Assembly (NCBI GenBank): GCA_022494885.1
Contig: JAGVSM010002926.1
Coordinates: forward strand, 82,016 to 146,015
Reading direction: 5' to 3'
From: Micrasema longulum
Lineage: Eukaryota > Arthropoda > Insecta > Trichoptera > Brachycentridae
DNA: 64,000 bases
Positions 22,501 through 33,580 of this stretch are shown here, piece after piece; within the stretch, counting starts at the first letter, position 1, and every line of letters begins with the position of its first letter. The notes beneath the pieces are model-generated. The model was not told the DNA's origin. It ran no database searches and was given only the letters and a program-made list of their open reading frames with translations. Position numbers and translations under genes: made by a program.

Positions 22501-25500
22501 AGTAAATGGGGTCTAGAATTTCAACCGTCCATGCGCTCAGTAGGTGCAAGTATTGTTGTAATCTAACTTCTATTTTTTAAATTGGTTTTTTTTTATATCG
22601 ATTTTTAAAAATCACTTAAACTCTATACTTCATTGCCAAATAAAATTAAAAATAAAAATGTAAATAGGGGCTAGCTGCAAGACGTGCTGTAATCTAGTTC
22701 CTTCATATCATAATTATTTTTGCATATCATAATTAGAGACAAGGAACTAGAATCCCAACTGTCTATGCGCTCTGTAGCTGCAATACGTGCTGGGATATTT
22801 ATTTATTGTACAGCGCCATTTAGGTGATTTTCACAAAAATGGCGCTTTATAAATTATCCAAACACATATAAATATATATAAATATATCAGGTGAATATGC
22901 TAGGTAAATAATAAAAAGGGCTTGTGTTGTAATGGTCAGCGCGTTTACCTGCCGTGCGAAAGGTCTTGGGTTTGACATGAAATATTTAATGAAAAAAGTG
23001 TTTTTACACTAGAATATCTCATAGTCCCTGGACTGGCACCTGAACCGTAAGACTGATCATCTTAACTTCATGTAACAAAAATGATCTTCGGATGCGGAAA
23101 GAAAATGATGATGAAACAATGAAAATTGATAGTAAAGGACATACACAAATAAATTTAAACAGTAAAATTTAAAGCAGGAAAAATAAATCAACCGAGGAAA
23201 TTAAAATCAGAATTTTCTCAAAAATATTGTGTATCATCACACAAGTAACATAATTTATATTCAAAATGAGGTTCAGATCTTTAGCCTCTGTGTTTTTTTT
23301 TAAAAAATAGACAACCCTAAACTCCATAAATTAATCCCAAACACACATTTTTATATATTTTATACAACACATCCATTTTAATAAATCAACATATAAACAA
23401 TCCTATTCCCTTGTCCACAGTACATTTTTTTGCACAGCAATGCACACGACATTTTCACTCCTTCAGACAGCACGTACTGCAAGCGAAAAACACCTTTACC
23501 TTAATGTACATTGGGTTGAATTTGGTGTACATCAATATCGGTTCTGCGGAAAGTGAACGAGCCTCCAAATGTAAATACAGACGTCTCGACCTTCTCTAAA
23601 ATGTTCTTCATCTCTGTTGTAATATGTATTGAAATTGTTTACTCACTTTCAAGTTCTTCCAATTGTTTCTTTATGTAGCACTTTTGCTATTTGCATGGAT
23701 CGTGTAGATGGTGAGATGTTTATTTTATTCTGTTTCTGAAACACTAATTGCACTTTGTCCGAAGTATGCAGATGCAAGATACGATAAGGATTTATCAGAG
23801 AGACACTTAACAATTTGAATTAAGAAGGATGTAGGTATGAACGGGATATTTAGTCTTATAAGAGTTGCCAGTATAAAAAATGCAAATTCAGTACTTACCA
23901 ATAGGTAATCAATAAAATATATTACAGCCTCACTAAAATGTAATACCATAACTGCCACTGATTTAAAAAATATTTTGTATGTTTAGATCGAGACCAGGGA
24001 CCAGTAACGATAATAGAAGTGTCCCCGCTGAACCCAGCATTCTAAGAACCAGGTATTGTTATTTAATTTATCTACTTATTCTTATTCTTAAGGGGGGGGG
24101 TCAGTGCTATTCAAACTCCTTTGTTACAACTAATAATGATGTGCTTTTTCCCTGTGACTAATTCGGATTATTTTTCCAGGTGTGGAATAATCGCGCGTCA
24201 AGTTCTCTTGTACACGACAAACACCAGTTTTAACTACCTGATTATGTTGGTCGTTATGCTGTTCAACGGCTACTTGTTCCTGGCCATTTTACTCGGAATC
24301 ACCATAGGTAAACAGACATTGTATTTTTATAAGATACGTTTCTTTTATACGCTATCTTTTAAGTTTTATTTGAAACGTTGTGTTTGCAGGGTACTATCTA
24401 TTTGGACACATATCTACAAAGTATAAATTGGAAAGTGTACGAGAGAAGGCCAAGGTTGTCACTGTGTGCGTACCGGAATGTGAAGAGCCAGGTATTTCAT
24501 TTAATTAAAACTTGTTAAATTTGGAGCAGGTATCTCGTCTTTCTGGTAAGCTTAGCTAGCAGTAGCCATGTATTAGCAGACGGCGCCGTACTTGTTTCTT
24601 CAGGCAGACGATTCCACGCATCCTCAAATCTGCGGCCATCGAAAAAATGTTTAGCCGAGTTGAATTTGAACTTTGGCTTCTCTAATTTCATCAAATGTCC
24701 TCTCAGATGGCATTTCAAATTTCATCATGTTTGCACTAATTTATTTATATACAGTCAAACTTGGTGGTACAAGGGAGATGGGACCGATTGAATTTGCTCG
24801 TTATTCCGGCGAAAGATTTTTCAAATCCAATCGCCATTGCATATTGTCACCAAGAAACAAATACATATATCGTGGGCATACAAGAGAAATTGACCAAGTG
24901 ACAAAATCAATAATGTTCAAGGGAGCCATTTTAGTGTTTTTCTAGAGTTCAATTGCTTCTCAAAGATGAGATTTTTCAAGTAGGCGGTTGGTAATTTTAC
25001 ATTATATGTACGGTACTTCCAACTTTAATGTATAAACATATTAAAAAAATATTATCACTTTTATATAAAAAATAAATGGAAAAATTTGGTCAATTTTATC
25101 TGTAAAATTTGTCATGAAATTTGAGATGATCATTTTTGTTTCGTTCATTGAGGGAAGTAGTATTTTCTTTTATTTTATTTTATAACTATAAATTGAGTTT
25201 TTGGGATTTTTTATTTCAATAATCAATTTTTTTATATTTATTAAGGTTAAATAAACACAGAAATACAGAATAAATTAAAATAAACAAATAATTAAGAAGT
25301 GTTATGTAATAATCTAAAGAATAAATTTTATTATTAAACTTTTTATTAAAAAAACCGTATCTGTCAAATTCAAAACGTACACTAACTTACCAATTACTGC
25401 CTTCTAACTCTAACTAACTCTTCACTGGTGACATCACCTACAAGTAAAATTGACTAACTGTTACTTGGTCAATGCTTTGGATCTTAAATTTACTAATAAA

Positions 25501-27588
25501 AGTGACTATTTGTGTTGGTCAGTTTTACTTGTCAAAAATCTGTAAGCTTCTATCAAATAGTCACATATTTTACAAATTAAATTCTTTTTAGAGTGTCGGA
25601 TCGACTTGGCATTTTTACCAGTCAAGCATTATGCTAATACGATGCCAAAAAGTCAATAATCTCAATTTCGTCATTTTTGCAAATGATCACTTTTACTTGT
25701 AATAACCATGATATACGTATAGTTCATACAAATAATGAAATAAATAAAACTACCAAGAAAAAATATAATAAATGCTTACAAACATACTACTTTCTAAATT
25801 TAAAATGCAGATAAATAAATATTTTAATTTTACACAATAATTCATCATCATTTTGCCCTTTCCATACCGAATGGTGCATAGGGCACTGCATTGGTAACCA
25901 ATCACAGCGTATCTTGATCATTTTTGTTGCATGAAGGTAAGATGGTCACTCTTACACTTCAGGTGCCAGTCCAGGGGCCATGAAATAGTCTAGTGTGAAA
26001 ACACTCTTTTAAATAAATATTTCTTATCAACCATGTCGGGAATCGAACCCGAGACCTCTTGCATGGTAGGCAAACGCGCTGACCATTACACCACGAGGCC
26101 GACAATATTTACATAGATTTTTTGTGAGTGGAAGAAAATTTTTTACACACCTCAAGATTTTTCACGCCACATCTATTTCAGAAATAATTGCCATTTTTTC
26201 ACGAATTGAGACACTTTCTCTTGTTAGTAGACATGTTTGTAATTCTAGTGTTAGTTTTTAACTGATCTGACTTCATCCCCTCGTAATGTGTATTATGCAT
26301 TGACCATAAAACATTAAAAAAAACTGAAAAGCATTGTAAATACCCCCGAAATAAGGATGTCATTCATAAACTACAAAAGTAGTTGTAAATTGTAATGTGG
26401 TGCTGAGCCAATGGGTTCACAAATCTTGGTTTTTTACACACAATTTTAACCATGTGTGATATTGTTCAATGTTGTCTGCGAAAACACCAGTTAGGTGTTA
26501 CTTGTGACACTTACACAATGTCATAACGTCATCTGATCCCGATGCCCAGCGGCATCGGCCCTAAGTTAGCGGCCCGTTTAGTTTTTATTACGCAGGTTCT
26601 TATTTTTAAAATTATGTTTCCAAACGATTTAAGAGTTTTTGCTCAACTTTTGATAGTATTTTTGTTCGGTATGTACGAGAAGTAGCATGTATAAAAGTGA
26701 ATAAATGTATGGAGAAAAACCATAAACTAAAATGCCGACAAATGTTTTCCATTACATCAGAGATTTCGTGCTTAGATTTTGGATAATTATGAGAAACTGA
26801 TGGGTAAACTGTTACCACCGCTGCCTTCAGTAAATTTGTGGCTTGGATCTATAAGGGCCAATGCTATAAATCCTAATAAATCAGGAGAGTAATTATTTAG
26901 TCATTTCGTGGCATTATAATGAACTGTTGGATGTCTTTGACAACAAATATTAATCAAAAACATCGCAACACTTGTCTGTGAGTATAAAATAGTTCAATAT
27001 ACAATGTTTTTTTATTGACATCGACCCTCTACAAAATGGTGGCAAGAAGAATACGAAATCCCTTCTAGAGATCCAAGTCACAGAAATATCCCCGTCTGTT
27101 ATCAAGAGCTGCAAATTCCTTTTATTCCTGGACATGCACCTGAAAAATGCATCGTCACTATTCTCCATTGGTAATTTTTCTTTCCTTCTTTAGAGGGCTC
27201 CACGCCCCCGCTGCTGCAGGGGATGGGGGCTTCAGTCAATAATCTGTACAACTGCGAGGCGCGTGCGCAGACGCAGAGACTCCTGCAGTCCAGTCAGGAG
27301 GAGGGGACCTGCAGCCAGACGCAGGACGAAAGTTGCTGCAAACCCGGCGCCAAGAAATCAACCGACCCTTCCAAAATAAAAAAAACCGGGGAAAAATGCT
27401 GCCAAAAAAGACCCACGGAGAATGAAGACGGCGCTTATCCCAGCAGCGCTGATTCTGATGTAGGTAATGTAGAAACAGTGGTTGTCGACGTTGAAAGAAC
27501 AAGTAAGTGTTGTGATGACGAGGAAATGGTTGATGTTCCCGCCGCCGGTGTGTGCGCGATGAACAGTGCCAAGAATCAAGATGTCTAA
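19390..27588 (+). CDS. Ctr/SLC31-type copper transporter, six coding exons, 306 aa
   Basis: Coding exons: 19390-19524, 21379-21473, 23987-24052, 24180-24307, 24390-24491 and 27194-27588. They sum to 921 bases and keep frame. The family forms homotrimeric Cu(I) channels in plasma or endosomal membranes. Residues 1-7 (MHDAFWW) match the short N-terminus of Ctr proteins without a Met-rich ectodomain. TM1 is about 24-41 and ends in the diagnostic EGLK. A basic cytosolic loop follows (46-98). TM2 carries M121-x3-M125, the copper-selectivity motif, and TM3 carries G138-x3-G142 for helix packing. The tail (150-306) is unusually long, with Cys-Cys pairs at 223-224, 244-245 and 281-282. Exon 2 is my weakest call: it needs a GC donor. 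Closest in form to insect Ctr1B/Ctr1C or Ctr2 types; which one cannot be decided. Confidence 0.85.
20065..20175 (-). repeat. Repeat family B fragment
   Basis: Contains GGTCTATGAAATACTGTC and GTCATTGCATTGGCCACGCC, the reverse of the core seen at 1935-2245 and 21885-22290. Lies in Ctr intron 1. Confidence 0.6.
20215..20520 (+). repeat. Repeat family C (GACGTC) copy
   Basis: Shares AAAATGTTTTCTTGCGTGCA, GAACGACGTCACTGGTT and ACCAATCGGCAGAACTGACA with the copies at 9580 and 41375. Lies in Ctr intron 1. Confidence 0.7.
20673..20730. repeat. 27-bp arm hairpin
   Basis: The arms read ATAATTCGGATGGGA and TCCCATCCGAATTAT around a one-base centre, extending outward through GTGGT/ATCAC with a single mismatch. 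Just downstream, 20731-20830 matches one end of the TIR element at 59049-59911. Confidence 0.75.
20876..20925. repeat. Hairpin with GAGAGAGG arms
   Basis: GAGAGAGGTGTTTATAA and TTATAAACGCCTCTCTC are inverted around a 5-base centre, with one mismatch. A LINE-like tail with GGGCGTATATATAAATAAAT follows at 20990-21050. Confidence 0.65.
21178..21285 (+). repeat. Solo arm of the GTGGCCAC repeat family
   Basis: AATAGAGATGAATAACATTT through CTAGGCATCTACAGGGCTTA to GTGGCCACTTTACA. It ends about 95 bp before predicted Ctr exon 2. Confidence 0.7.
21379..21473 (+). CDS. Ctr exon 2 (predicted)
   Basis: The acceptor CGTTTAAG is followed by VLESKVRRDHNSRLRRAMQG and then a CSTDRSNLLR segment, a basic stretch suiting the cytosolic loop. 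The 95-base length converts phase 0 after exon 1 into the phase needed by exon 3. The donor would be AAG|GCTAGT, a GC-AG site. Without this exon, exons 1 and 3 do not join in frame. Confidence 0.6.
21545..21617 (-). repeat. tRNA-derived SINE head
   Basis: On the minus strand GGTTCAATTCCCGACA is the B box. An A-box-like TGTACCGGTTAGTGGG lies upstream. Same family as 26036-26103. Confidence 0.6.
21885..22290 (+). repeat. Repeat family B copy
   Basis: AAAAATATATGAAATGGACT, GATTCGTGACGATGTTCTA, GCGCGGCCAATGCAATGACC and GTATTTCATAGACCCTTATT all match the copy at 1935-2245. Confidence 0.7.
22917..23115 (+). mobile_element. tRNA-Gly-type SINE copy
   Basis: The tRNA-like head (TGTAATGGTCAGCGCGTTTA, TCTTGGGTTTGA) is followed by the body (TAGTCCCTGGACTGGCACCT, CTGATCATCTTAACTTCATG) and a GATGATGA tail. 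The body has an internal deletion compared with 25843-26103. Confidence 0.7.
23987..24052 (+). CDS. Ctr exon 3
   Basis: Acceptor TATGTTTAG and donor AG|GTATTG. Encodes SRPGTSNDNRSVPAEPSILR, the end of the cytosolic loop. It joins exon 4 as AG+G, giving an Arg codon. Confidence 0.8.
24180..24307 (+). CDS. Ctr exon 4 (TM2-TM3)
   Basis: Acceptor ATTTTTCCAG and donor ATAG|GTAAAC. Encodes FNYLIMLVVMLFNGY and AILLGITI, with the M-x3-M and most of the G-x3-G motif. Confidence 0.92.
24390..24491 (+). CDS. Ctr exon 5
   Basis: Acceptor TGTGTTTGCAG and donor CCAG|GTATTT. Encodes GYYLFGHISTKYKLESVREK and a segment with C168 and C172 (VCVPEC). Confidence 0.92.
24515..24718 (-). mobile_element. LINE C-terminal fragment in a Ctr intron
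   Basis: The minus strand reads HLRGHLMKLEKPKFKFNSAK, then RRFEDAWNRLPEETSTAPS. This is the RGHxxKL ... WNxLPEE signature of LINE polymerase C-termini. Confidence 0.75.
24752..26760 (-). mobile_element. Tigger-like transposon copy with SINE insertion
   Basis: The left boundary CAGTCAAACTTGGTGGTACA is the inverted match of the right end at 62708. The minus strand at about 26236 has the same ATG-initiated transposase N-terminus (MSTNKR) as at 3726 and 62103, broken soon after. 26270-26740 matches 61660-62100 in reverse. The far end is too diverged to place. A SINE (25843-26103) sits inside. Confidence 0.6.
25843..26103 (-). mobile_element. Best-preserved tRNA-Gly-type SINE
   Basis: The minus strand starts with a tRNA-Gly-like head (A box GTGGTGTAATGGTCAGCG, anticodon region GCCTACCATGC, B box GGGTTCGATTCCCG). 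A ~190-bp body follows with TGGACTGGCACCTGAAGTGT and CATCTTACCTTCATGCAACA, ending in a TGATGATGA tail. At least ten other partial copies occur in the window. Confidence 0.8.
27194..27588 (+). CDS. Ctr terminal exon, Cys-rich tail
   Basis: Acceptor TTTCCTTCTTTAG. Encodes EGSTPPLLQGMG and then a polar tail with CC pairs in ESCCKPG, EKCCQKR and SKCCDDEE, plus C196, C215 and C296. The stop is at 27586-27588. GC content drops sharply after the stop. Confidence 0.88.
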
Positions 27589-27869
27589 TGTCAAATCAAT
27601 GTGATAAATATATTTTTTTGGAAATACGGGGCTAGTTGTTTGAAAAATAGGGATTCTGTTTGATGATTTATAGAAATTATCAAAGATACCCAAAAATATA
27701 TTGTTTTACAAGGTTTTTGCTCAAATTTTATAATGAATTTTGTCTATTGCGATTCTTATGTTATGTTAATTTTGTTCAATTCTGCTCTCTGTGAAGATTA
27801 GTTCAAATTAAATAATTGAAAGTAATAATTATAAGTTCTGTTACTTTACATAAATCAACGCATGGAAAA

Positions 27870-27875
27870 AATAAA
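27870..27875 (+). terminator. Candidate polyadenylation signal of the Ctr gene
   Basis: AATAAA about 280 bases after the stop codon. Other A/T-rich matches exist nearby, so this is only the first good candidate. Confidence 0.4.
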
Positions 27876-28803
27876 GCCAATTACAGATTGTTAGTTAATT
27901 TTAAAAGATCATTGTTCAAATATTGAGTATTCATTTATGTAGTTGTATGAATAACAGCTCAATATGATTTTACCCAAATAACCCCACGGATTAATTAAAT
28001 TCATATTTGAAGCTCTAACTTTGTTGTGGTTAACCTTTCCGAGTTTCCGAGGAGGATACCAGGAATACCCCAGCTAAAATGCAATAAATGCGACTATTGC
28101 CATAATAAAACTGTGTCATAATATTTAGAGTTTTCTGCAAAATTAATTATATATTTTGTTGTGAGAGGTTGCTCTATGGCAGTGCGCTGCTCTCATCATG
28201 ACAAGTTGAACAGCACTGATCTAAATTCTCGCTACGTGTTTTTGAGGCGGTACAGCGGGGAAGTTGGAAGTGAGAATGCATGTAATAAAGAGCAAAATAA
28301 GTTTTTTTTTTGCGGTTATGGCCGTAAAAAACCCACCAAATAGCAAAAAGCACACGTCCAAACTAACTAATGTATCAAAGATTAAATTAAGTAATTCATT
28401 ATATAATTGAAATTAAAATAAAAATTAAGATTCACTAAATTAACACAAAGGGCTTTTTATCAACACTTCAGCATTCCGGATGCCATTTCTGTTCCTTCTG
28501 CTAACGCGATCAAATTTTGGAAAAACAATTGGCTATGATATCACGTATGTCTACATAGAACGCAAGACTTGAAATATATATCTTATTTTTTAAAAGAATA
28601 AGGTTGTGTTTTCCTATAACAGGCTTTAATTATATGATGTGTACAATTTTTGTACTTTTTTACTCTAAAAATTCAAACAAAAATTACGGTCTGATGCGTC
28701 TTATTGTCCATGACATTTTTTTCTAAAAATTAATATCTATTATCTAAATTTTGGGTTGCATCTTATGGTCCAATGCGCCGTATCATCCGCAAAATACAGC
28801 AAT

Positions 28804-28892
28804 ATAAATATTTGGTTCTGGAAATGGGTGTAAAGATGTAGTGCATGTGACTAACTCAGATATTATAATTTGCGGGATAGTCATAACTGGAC
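28804..28892 (+). repeat. 85-bp direct repeat, copy 1
   Basis: Identical to 29748-29832 except for a 4-base insertion (GACTAACTCAG against GACTCAG). 27880-28800 shows no gene. The two copies are 0.9 kb apart in otherwise unannotated AT-rich DNA. Confidence 0.85.
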
Positions 28893-29747
28893 ATATCCAG
28901 TTATTTGCGGCTCAAAAACAGGGATTTCTCAAATGATTTTTAAATCATAACGATCAAAGTTGTTTTAAGTTAGTCTAATGTATTTTGTATGTAAATATGT
29001 ATAGGAGACCATATTTTGAGTGTGTTGTATAAATTTAATCTGGTATTTTAAATAATAATAATCAAAGGGACATTCCTTTAGCGTTTAATATTAATGAGAC
29101 CCATCTTAGCTAAAATGAAAATCTCAGTTTTTCTCAAAATTTTGAATAAATTTAAGAAATTAAACTAATGTAAATAAAATGAACCAGCCACTGGCTATTT
29201 CAAATTTGCGAATTTACTAACTCTCGTCTTGTATTTCTCTATAATTAATCATATATTTAATTTGATTTATTTATTATTACGATGTGGGACTTTTAAACCT
29301 GTGTCGAGTAAGACGAGTAGGATACTGAAATATTTCTTTTTGTAAATTTCACTTTTGTATATTTCACTTTGTGAAAACAGTCCTCAAACGATATAAGACT
29401 AAGTGATAATTTCTGTGAAATTTTGAGGGGCTTTATTATTCCAACGCGCTATGAATTTCTCTCATTTATTCAAAACTTTGATGAAATTGAGAATTCTATA
29501 ATAATAATAATTTACTAAGATTAGTCTCCTATTTCATAATAATATTATTGTTGTATTTTTTAGGGCTAAACTAACGCATTTGTTGAAATTGTTATTCGGT
29601 ATACATTTTTAAGAGTTACGAATCATATCAAAAATAGCTCTCTAGTGCCATAATTATTATTAATTTTTTTAAATGGCGACCCTGAAAATAAAATTAAAAT
29701 AACTATACATATGTACTGCGATTGAATTTTGAAATGTATGTCTCTAC

Positions 29748-29832
29748 ATAAATATTTGGTTCTGGAAATGGGTGTAAAGATGTAGTGCATGTGACTCAGA
29801 TATTATAATTTGCGGGATAGTCATAACTGGAC
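29748..29832 (+). repeat. 85-bp direct repeat, copy 2
   Basis: See 28804-28892. The near-identity implies a recent local duplication or two copies of a young repeat. Confidence 0.85.
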
Positions 29833-30059
29833 TAGACTTGTTTTTGGCCACTTAAAAAAAAAAAAAAAACTCCACAGAGGTCATACACTCATCTTATTAT
29901 AGGGGTGTGTTGTTACACAGAATAATTAATTTTGTTGGTAATTATTTTTTTATGGACTTCCAAAGTTGCGAGTCGGCAAAACTTGGGTTCTCGCCCTACA
30001 AATTTTGTATAGTCTGTTCAATTTTTTTATTGGTTATATTATAATATGTGGAAATCATT

Positions 30060-30484
30060 TGGGGGCATTGGAAGCAAAGATAGCAACCTTTGAAAAAATA
30101 TTTTTTTTTTGGTTATGATGTCATTCTGTAGTTTATCAACTTCAGAATGACATCATAACCAAACCAAATCATGAGTTGAGTTGCAAATGTAGCTTAAAAG
30201 ATGGTTTGAAAATAGTGTTTGGAAGCTAACAGACATATCTATCAGCCATTTTTATTCGACCAATGACAGGCTTGAGATTTAAATTTTAAAATTGGCTGTG
30301 CCATACAAATATTAAGAAAGTTTTTGAATTCGTGTTGCTATTAAAGCTAATTTATTAGTATCTTAAAGTTTAAGTTCAGTGAAAATAACATTTCTAACAT
30401 GAAGGACTCTCTTTGGCATTAGTGTAGCAGTTTTTGTTATTTTTCTCGAAATGGGACTTTGCTATCTTTGCTTCCAATGCCCTC
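30060..30484. mobile_element. MITE with 26-bp TIRs and an inner hairpin
   Basis: GGGGGCATTGGAAGCAAAGA (continuing TAGCAA) at the left is inverted at the right as TCTTTGCTTCCAATGCCC. TCATTT is present next to both ends, a possible target duplication. Inside, GGTTATGATGTCATTCTG and its exact complement (about 30109-30160) form an 18-bp hairpin. No coding region. Confidence 0.7.
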
Positions 30485-30894
30485 ATTTATTTATCATTTT
30501 AACACATGACTGATTTTTCTTTTCTGTCTCCATTTTATTGATTGACAGAGTTAAGAGTTATTACTCTTAATTGTATATCAACGATAAAAGGCCAAGTGAC
30601 TGGTGTAATTAATTTTAAAGCATTTTGTAATTAATAAAAAAAAAATGGAATTAAAAACGTATTTGACCAACAAAGCGATACGCACCGGATGTGAACTAGT
30701 GAAGCAGCTGGGTAGAGGAGGGTTAGGGGCTTGTGGAAGGGATGCTAGTCCGAGACATTAAGGATCGTCTCCATTTTCAAACCATATTAATTCAATACTT
30801 ATCATAAAGAGTTTTTGAAAGATATTTAGTAGGATTTTAAAAAAGTTTGCCATGAGGAATGTTCCTCTGAAGTTTCACAGCTTGCAAATTGTCA

Positions 30895-31410
30895 AATCAA
30901 GCCACTCAATTAGACGGCCAGTTTAATGAACTAAACACCGGCATTCAATCGAATGGGCTTAGGTCATTCGTTGAAAGCTAGCCCTTTGGCCGCCGCCGGC
31001 CTTTTGGTTTAGCTATTCCATATCCTAACCTAAGTTAGGATTTTTATGTGAAGTTAGGTTAGGATAGGTCGGGTTAAGTTAAAAAATAATAGTTTTTTTT
31101 TATCTTAACTTAAAATAGATATATCAATAGAACTTGATAAGATAGAATAATCTAGATTAAGTTAAGTAAAAAATATATTTTTTAAATTATTTAACTTAAC
31201 CCAACCTATCCTAATCTAACTTAACTTGTAACAAAATAAATTAAAAAATAAAACTATTATTGTTGTATTAAAATTAAAGAGGCCAAGCGACATTCAGCCC
31301 TTTCGTTAATCATTGCTTTCAACATTTTGGCTCAGCGTCCGCTAGCCATTTAATTGAATGCCGTTATTAAATAAACAGCCTAGCTGTCCAATTGAGTGGC
31401 TGATTTTGCG
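30895..31410. mobile_element. ~515-bp TIR element rich in AACCTAAC
   Basis: GCCACTCAATTAGACGGCC near the left end is inverted at the right as GGCTGCTTATTT-type sequence ending GTCCAATTGAGTGGC. Second-level inverted blocks carry GGCATTCAATCGAATGG and CCATTTAATTGAATGCC. The middle has runs like GAAGTTAGGTTAGGATAGG and inverted counterparts. Confidence 0.6.
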
Positions 31411-31424
31411 GCGAAATATATACC

Positions 31425-31520
31425 ACTTTTCTGATGACAGGTCACAAACCCTATAAATGCCTAGACTTCCCATATTCCCTTCTCTAAAATGTTCTCCATT
31501 CCTGTTGGAATTTGTTGACA
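31425..31520 (-). repeat. GTGGCCAC-family fragment
   Basis: GATGACAGGTCACAAACCCT through TAAATGCCTAGACTTCCC to TCTCCATTCCTGTTGG matches the reverse of the family consensus. Confidence 0.6.
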
Positions 31521-32463
31521 AAAAATAATATTTCGTAATATTCAACTTTCAGTTTTATTTGAATAGTTTATTTGGGATGAGCTTTTAACATTAAAAGTGC
31601 AATATCTCGTAACTAGTAAAATGAAGATACCAACTTGTGCCAGAAACCAGACGATGTCGTCTGTTGAAGGACAACTGTGTTAACCTATTCAAATTGAAAG
31701 CCCATTGGCAAATACAGTGTAAAATAGGAACATAATATTAGGTATAATTAATTTAAGTAAAATATATTGAAATGTTACCAGAGACTAAAAAATTGTTGTT
31801 TATATGTAAATTTTTAGTAAAAAATGTTATAATTTCAAAACAGTTTTCTACTTCTTATTTTCCCATCCGCTCCTAAGTGGAACATGCGGACATCAGACGT
31901 CTCCAGGAGACCCATCGCCAGCCAGCACTCTCGCCTCCTCCCGTATCAATTCCGCCGCATCCCTTAGTTCCACCGAATAATGTCGAAAGGTTGACCATCG
32001 ACGGTCTTCCAGGACGGCAGGAGCCCGCTATCTGCCAGATTACCTGTCAGACCACTGTATTCAGTTTTGATAAATTTGCTGCTTCATTTTTCTCTTTTTT
32101 TATGATTATCTTAACTCGCATGCTGCGGACAGTTATAAAAAAATAACTGATCCAGTTTTATTTTGCTTTTGTATGTGAATCGTAGTGTTTGTAAATCTTT
32201 TACTGTAAAAAAATAAATGCAGGAGATAAACCAGTTTCTATTTTCAGCCGATGATGGGATAATAACTGCATATCCGAAACTAGTTAGCTAAAAAAAAAAA
32301 AAAATTAAATAAACTGTAAATAAAATAATATAATTGTAAATAATAAAACTGTTATTTGTTTCATACTTACAATGTTTTCACCATATCGTATAGGAGGGGT
32401 AAATAGCAAAAATGCCACTGTCCATGATCGCTGTTTTTGGGAGAACCAGAGGCAAAAAGACTA

Positions 32464-32765
32464 TAGTAAAACTCCCAACTATCCGAATGAATGAGCGCTC
32501 TAGCGCTAATGTTATCCGGATAATTGAATCAAAGGTCACTATTTTTATTGCTTTTGAAATAATACATCGAATTGGAATCATGTGATTTTTAATGTTAAAA
32601 ACTTACTTAAACATGTCTAGCAAAGTTAATTGCTCTGATGAAGAAGCGCACCGGCGGCCAGCGCCCTTTTTTATTTGTAGTTATAAGTATGTTATAACTT
32701 GTCCATTACTTTTTATTTTCTGAACGATCCGGTTGACTGGAGTTCGGATAAACAGAGTTCTACTG
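32464..32765. mobile_element. Tigger/pogo-like MITE, uninterrupted copy
   Basis: Ends TAGTAAAACTCCCAACTATC and AGTTCGGATAAACAGAGTTC-TACTG are inverted and flanked by TA. It lacks the ~310-bp insert of the copy at 1840-2417 and so serves as its empty site. Confidence 0.7.
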
Positions 32766-33169
32766 TACACATCGAGCATAAAAAGAAACAGTCTTTTCGC
32801 AACGGGTATTTTTTATTTCCTTAAAAACAATGAGCATGGACAGTGCAGTGCGGTCTCCAACTTCAACCCCTCCAGTTAAATGATATATTTAAAAAAAATA
32901 AAACACGGTACGTCGAATGATTCTTTGTAAAATTTTATTAGGCAATAATATACTAAACAGTTTTTTTTTTGCTTTCCGACCTATCCCTCGTTTCTGTATG
33001 TCGGGGACAACACTCTTATAACACTACATTTTGAAATATCATTGGTGCCTGCGATACGACAGTCTTCACACACACTCACACTTACCCCGCTACCAGAATA
33101 ATACGAGTCACTAACGCACGGCAACCCTACCGACACCGACAAAATACTCCATTATGCATACTTTAATAA

Positions 33170-33580
33170 AGCGCCATTTTTGTAATACAACACCTCAAGA
33201 GCACTTTACAAAAGTGAGCAATATTGAATTTAATTTAACAGCTTATTTTGACATCACATGCTACTGATTCATTCAAATGATTTAAGAGAAGTTTGTTCAG
33301 AAACTTCTCTTAAGACTTCTGCTGGGAGAGTATTCCACGCCACCCATGGCCCTGGCCTGCGATTGCAAACCTGATTCTCATTTATACCGCCCAATTGATT
33401 AATAAGATAGAAATAAGGATTATCGTAATAAAAGGGCCTATTTGATCAAATAGACACATCCTTGTGGCCCTGAGTAAAATATAGCAGAATAGGATGCAGG
33501 CGGTTTTTCACTGCATAATACCCGATATCCTCCATGGATGCGAATCGTGGCACCTCACTCTAGGCTCTAGCCTAAAACAG
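33170..33580 (-). mobile_element. LINE 3' region
   Basis: The minus strand gives YFYLINQLGGINEN, then RRPGPWVAWNTLPAEVLREV, a WNxLP-type polymerase C-terminus. The downstream ~130 bp (AGTGCTCTTGAGGTGTTGTA and so on) is shared with 38560-38770. Confidence 0.6.

Noticed and set aside
31000..31240. Interstitial TTAGG telomeric repeat
   Set aside because: Only two or so TTAGG units occur, inside a TIR element with a mirrored partner; not a telomere-type array.
31877..32146. 89-codon plus-strand ORF (MEHADIRRLQ...)
   Set aside because: No recognisable domain, no supporting splice partners, and its end is AT-rich low-complexity sequence. It may be a retroelement remnant next to the GAAAC-motif element.
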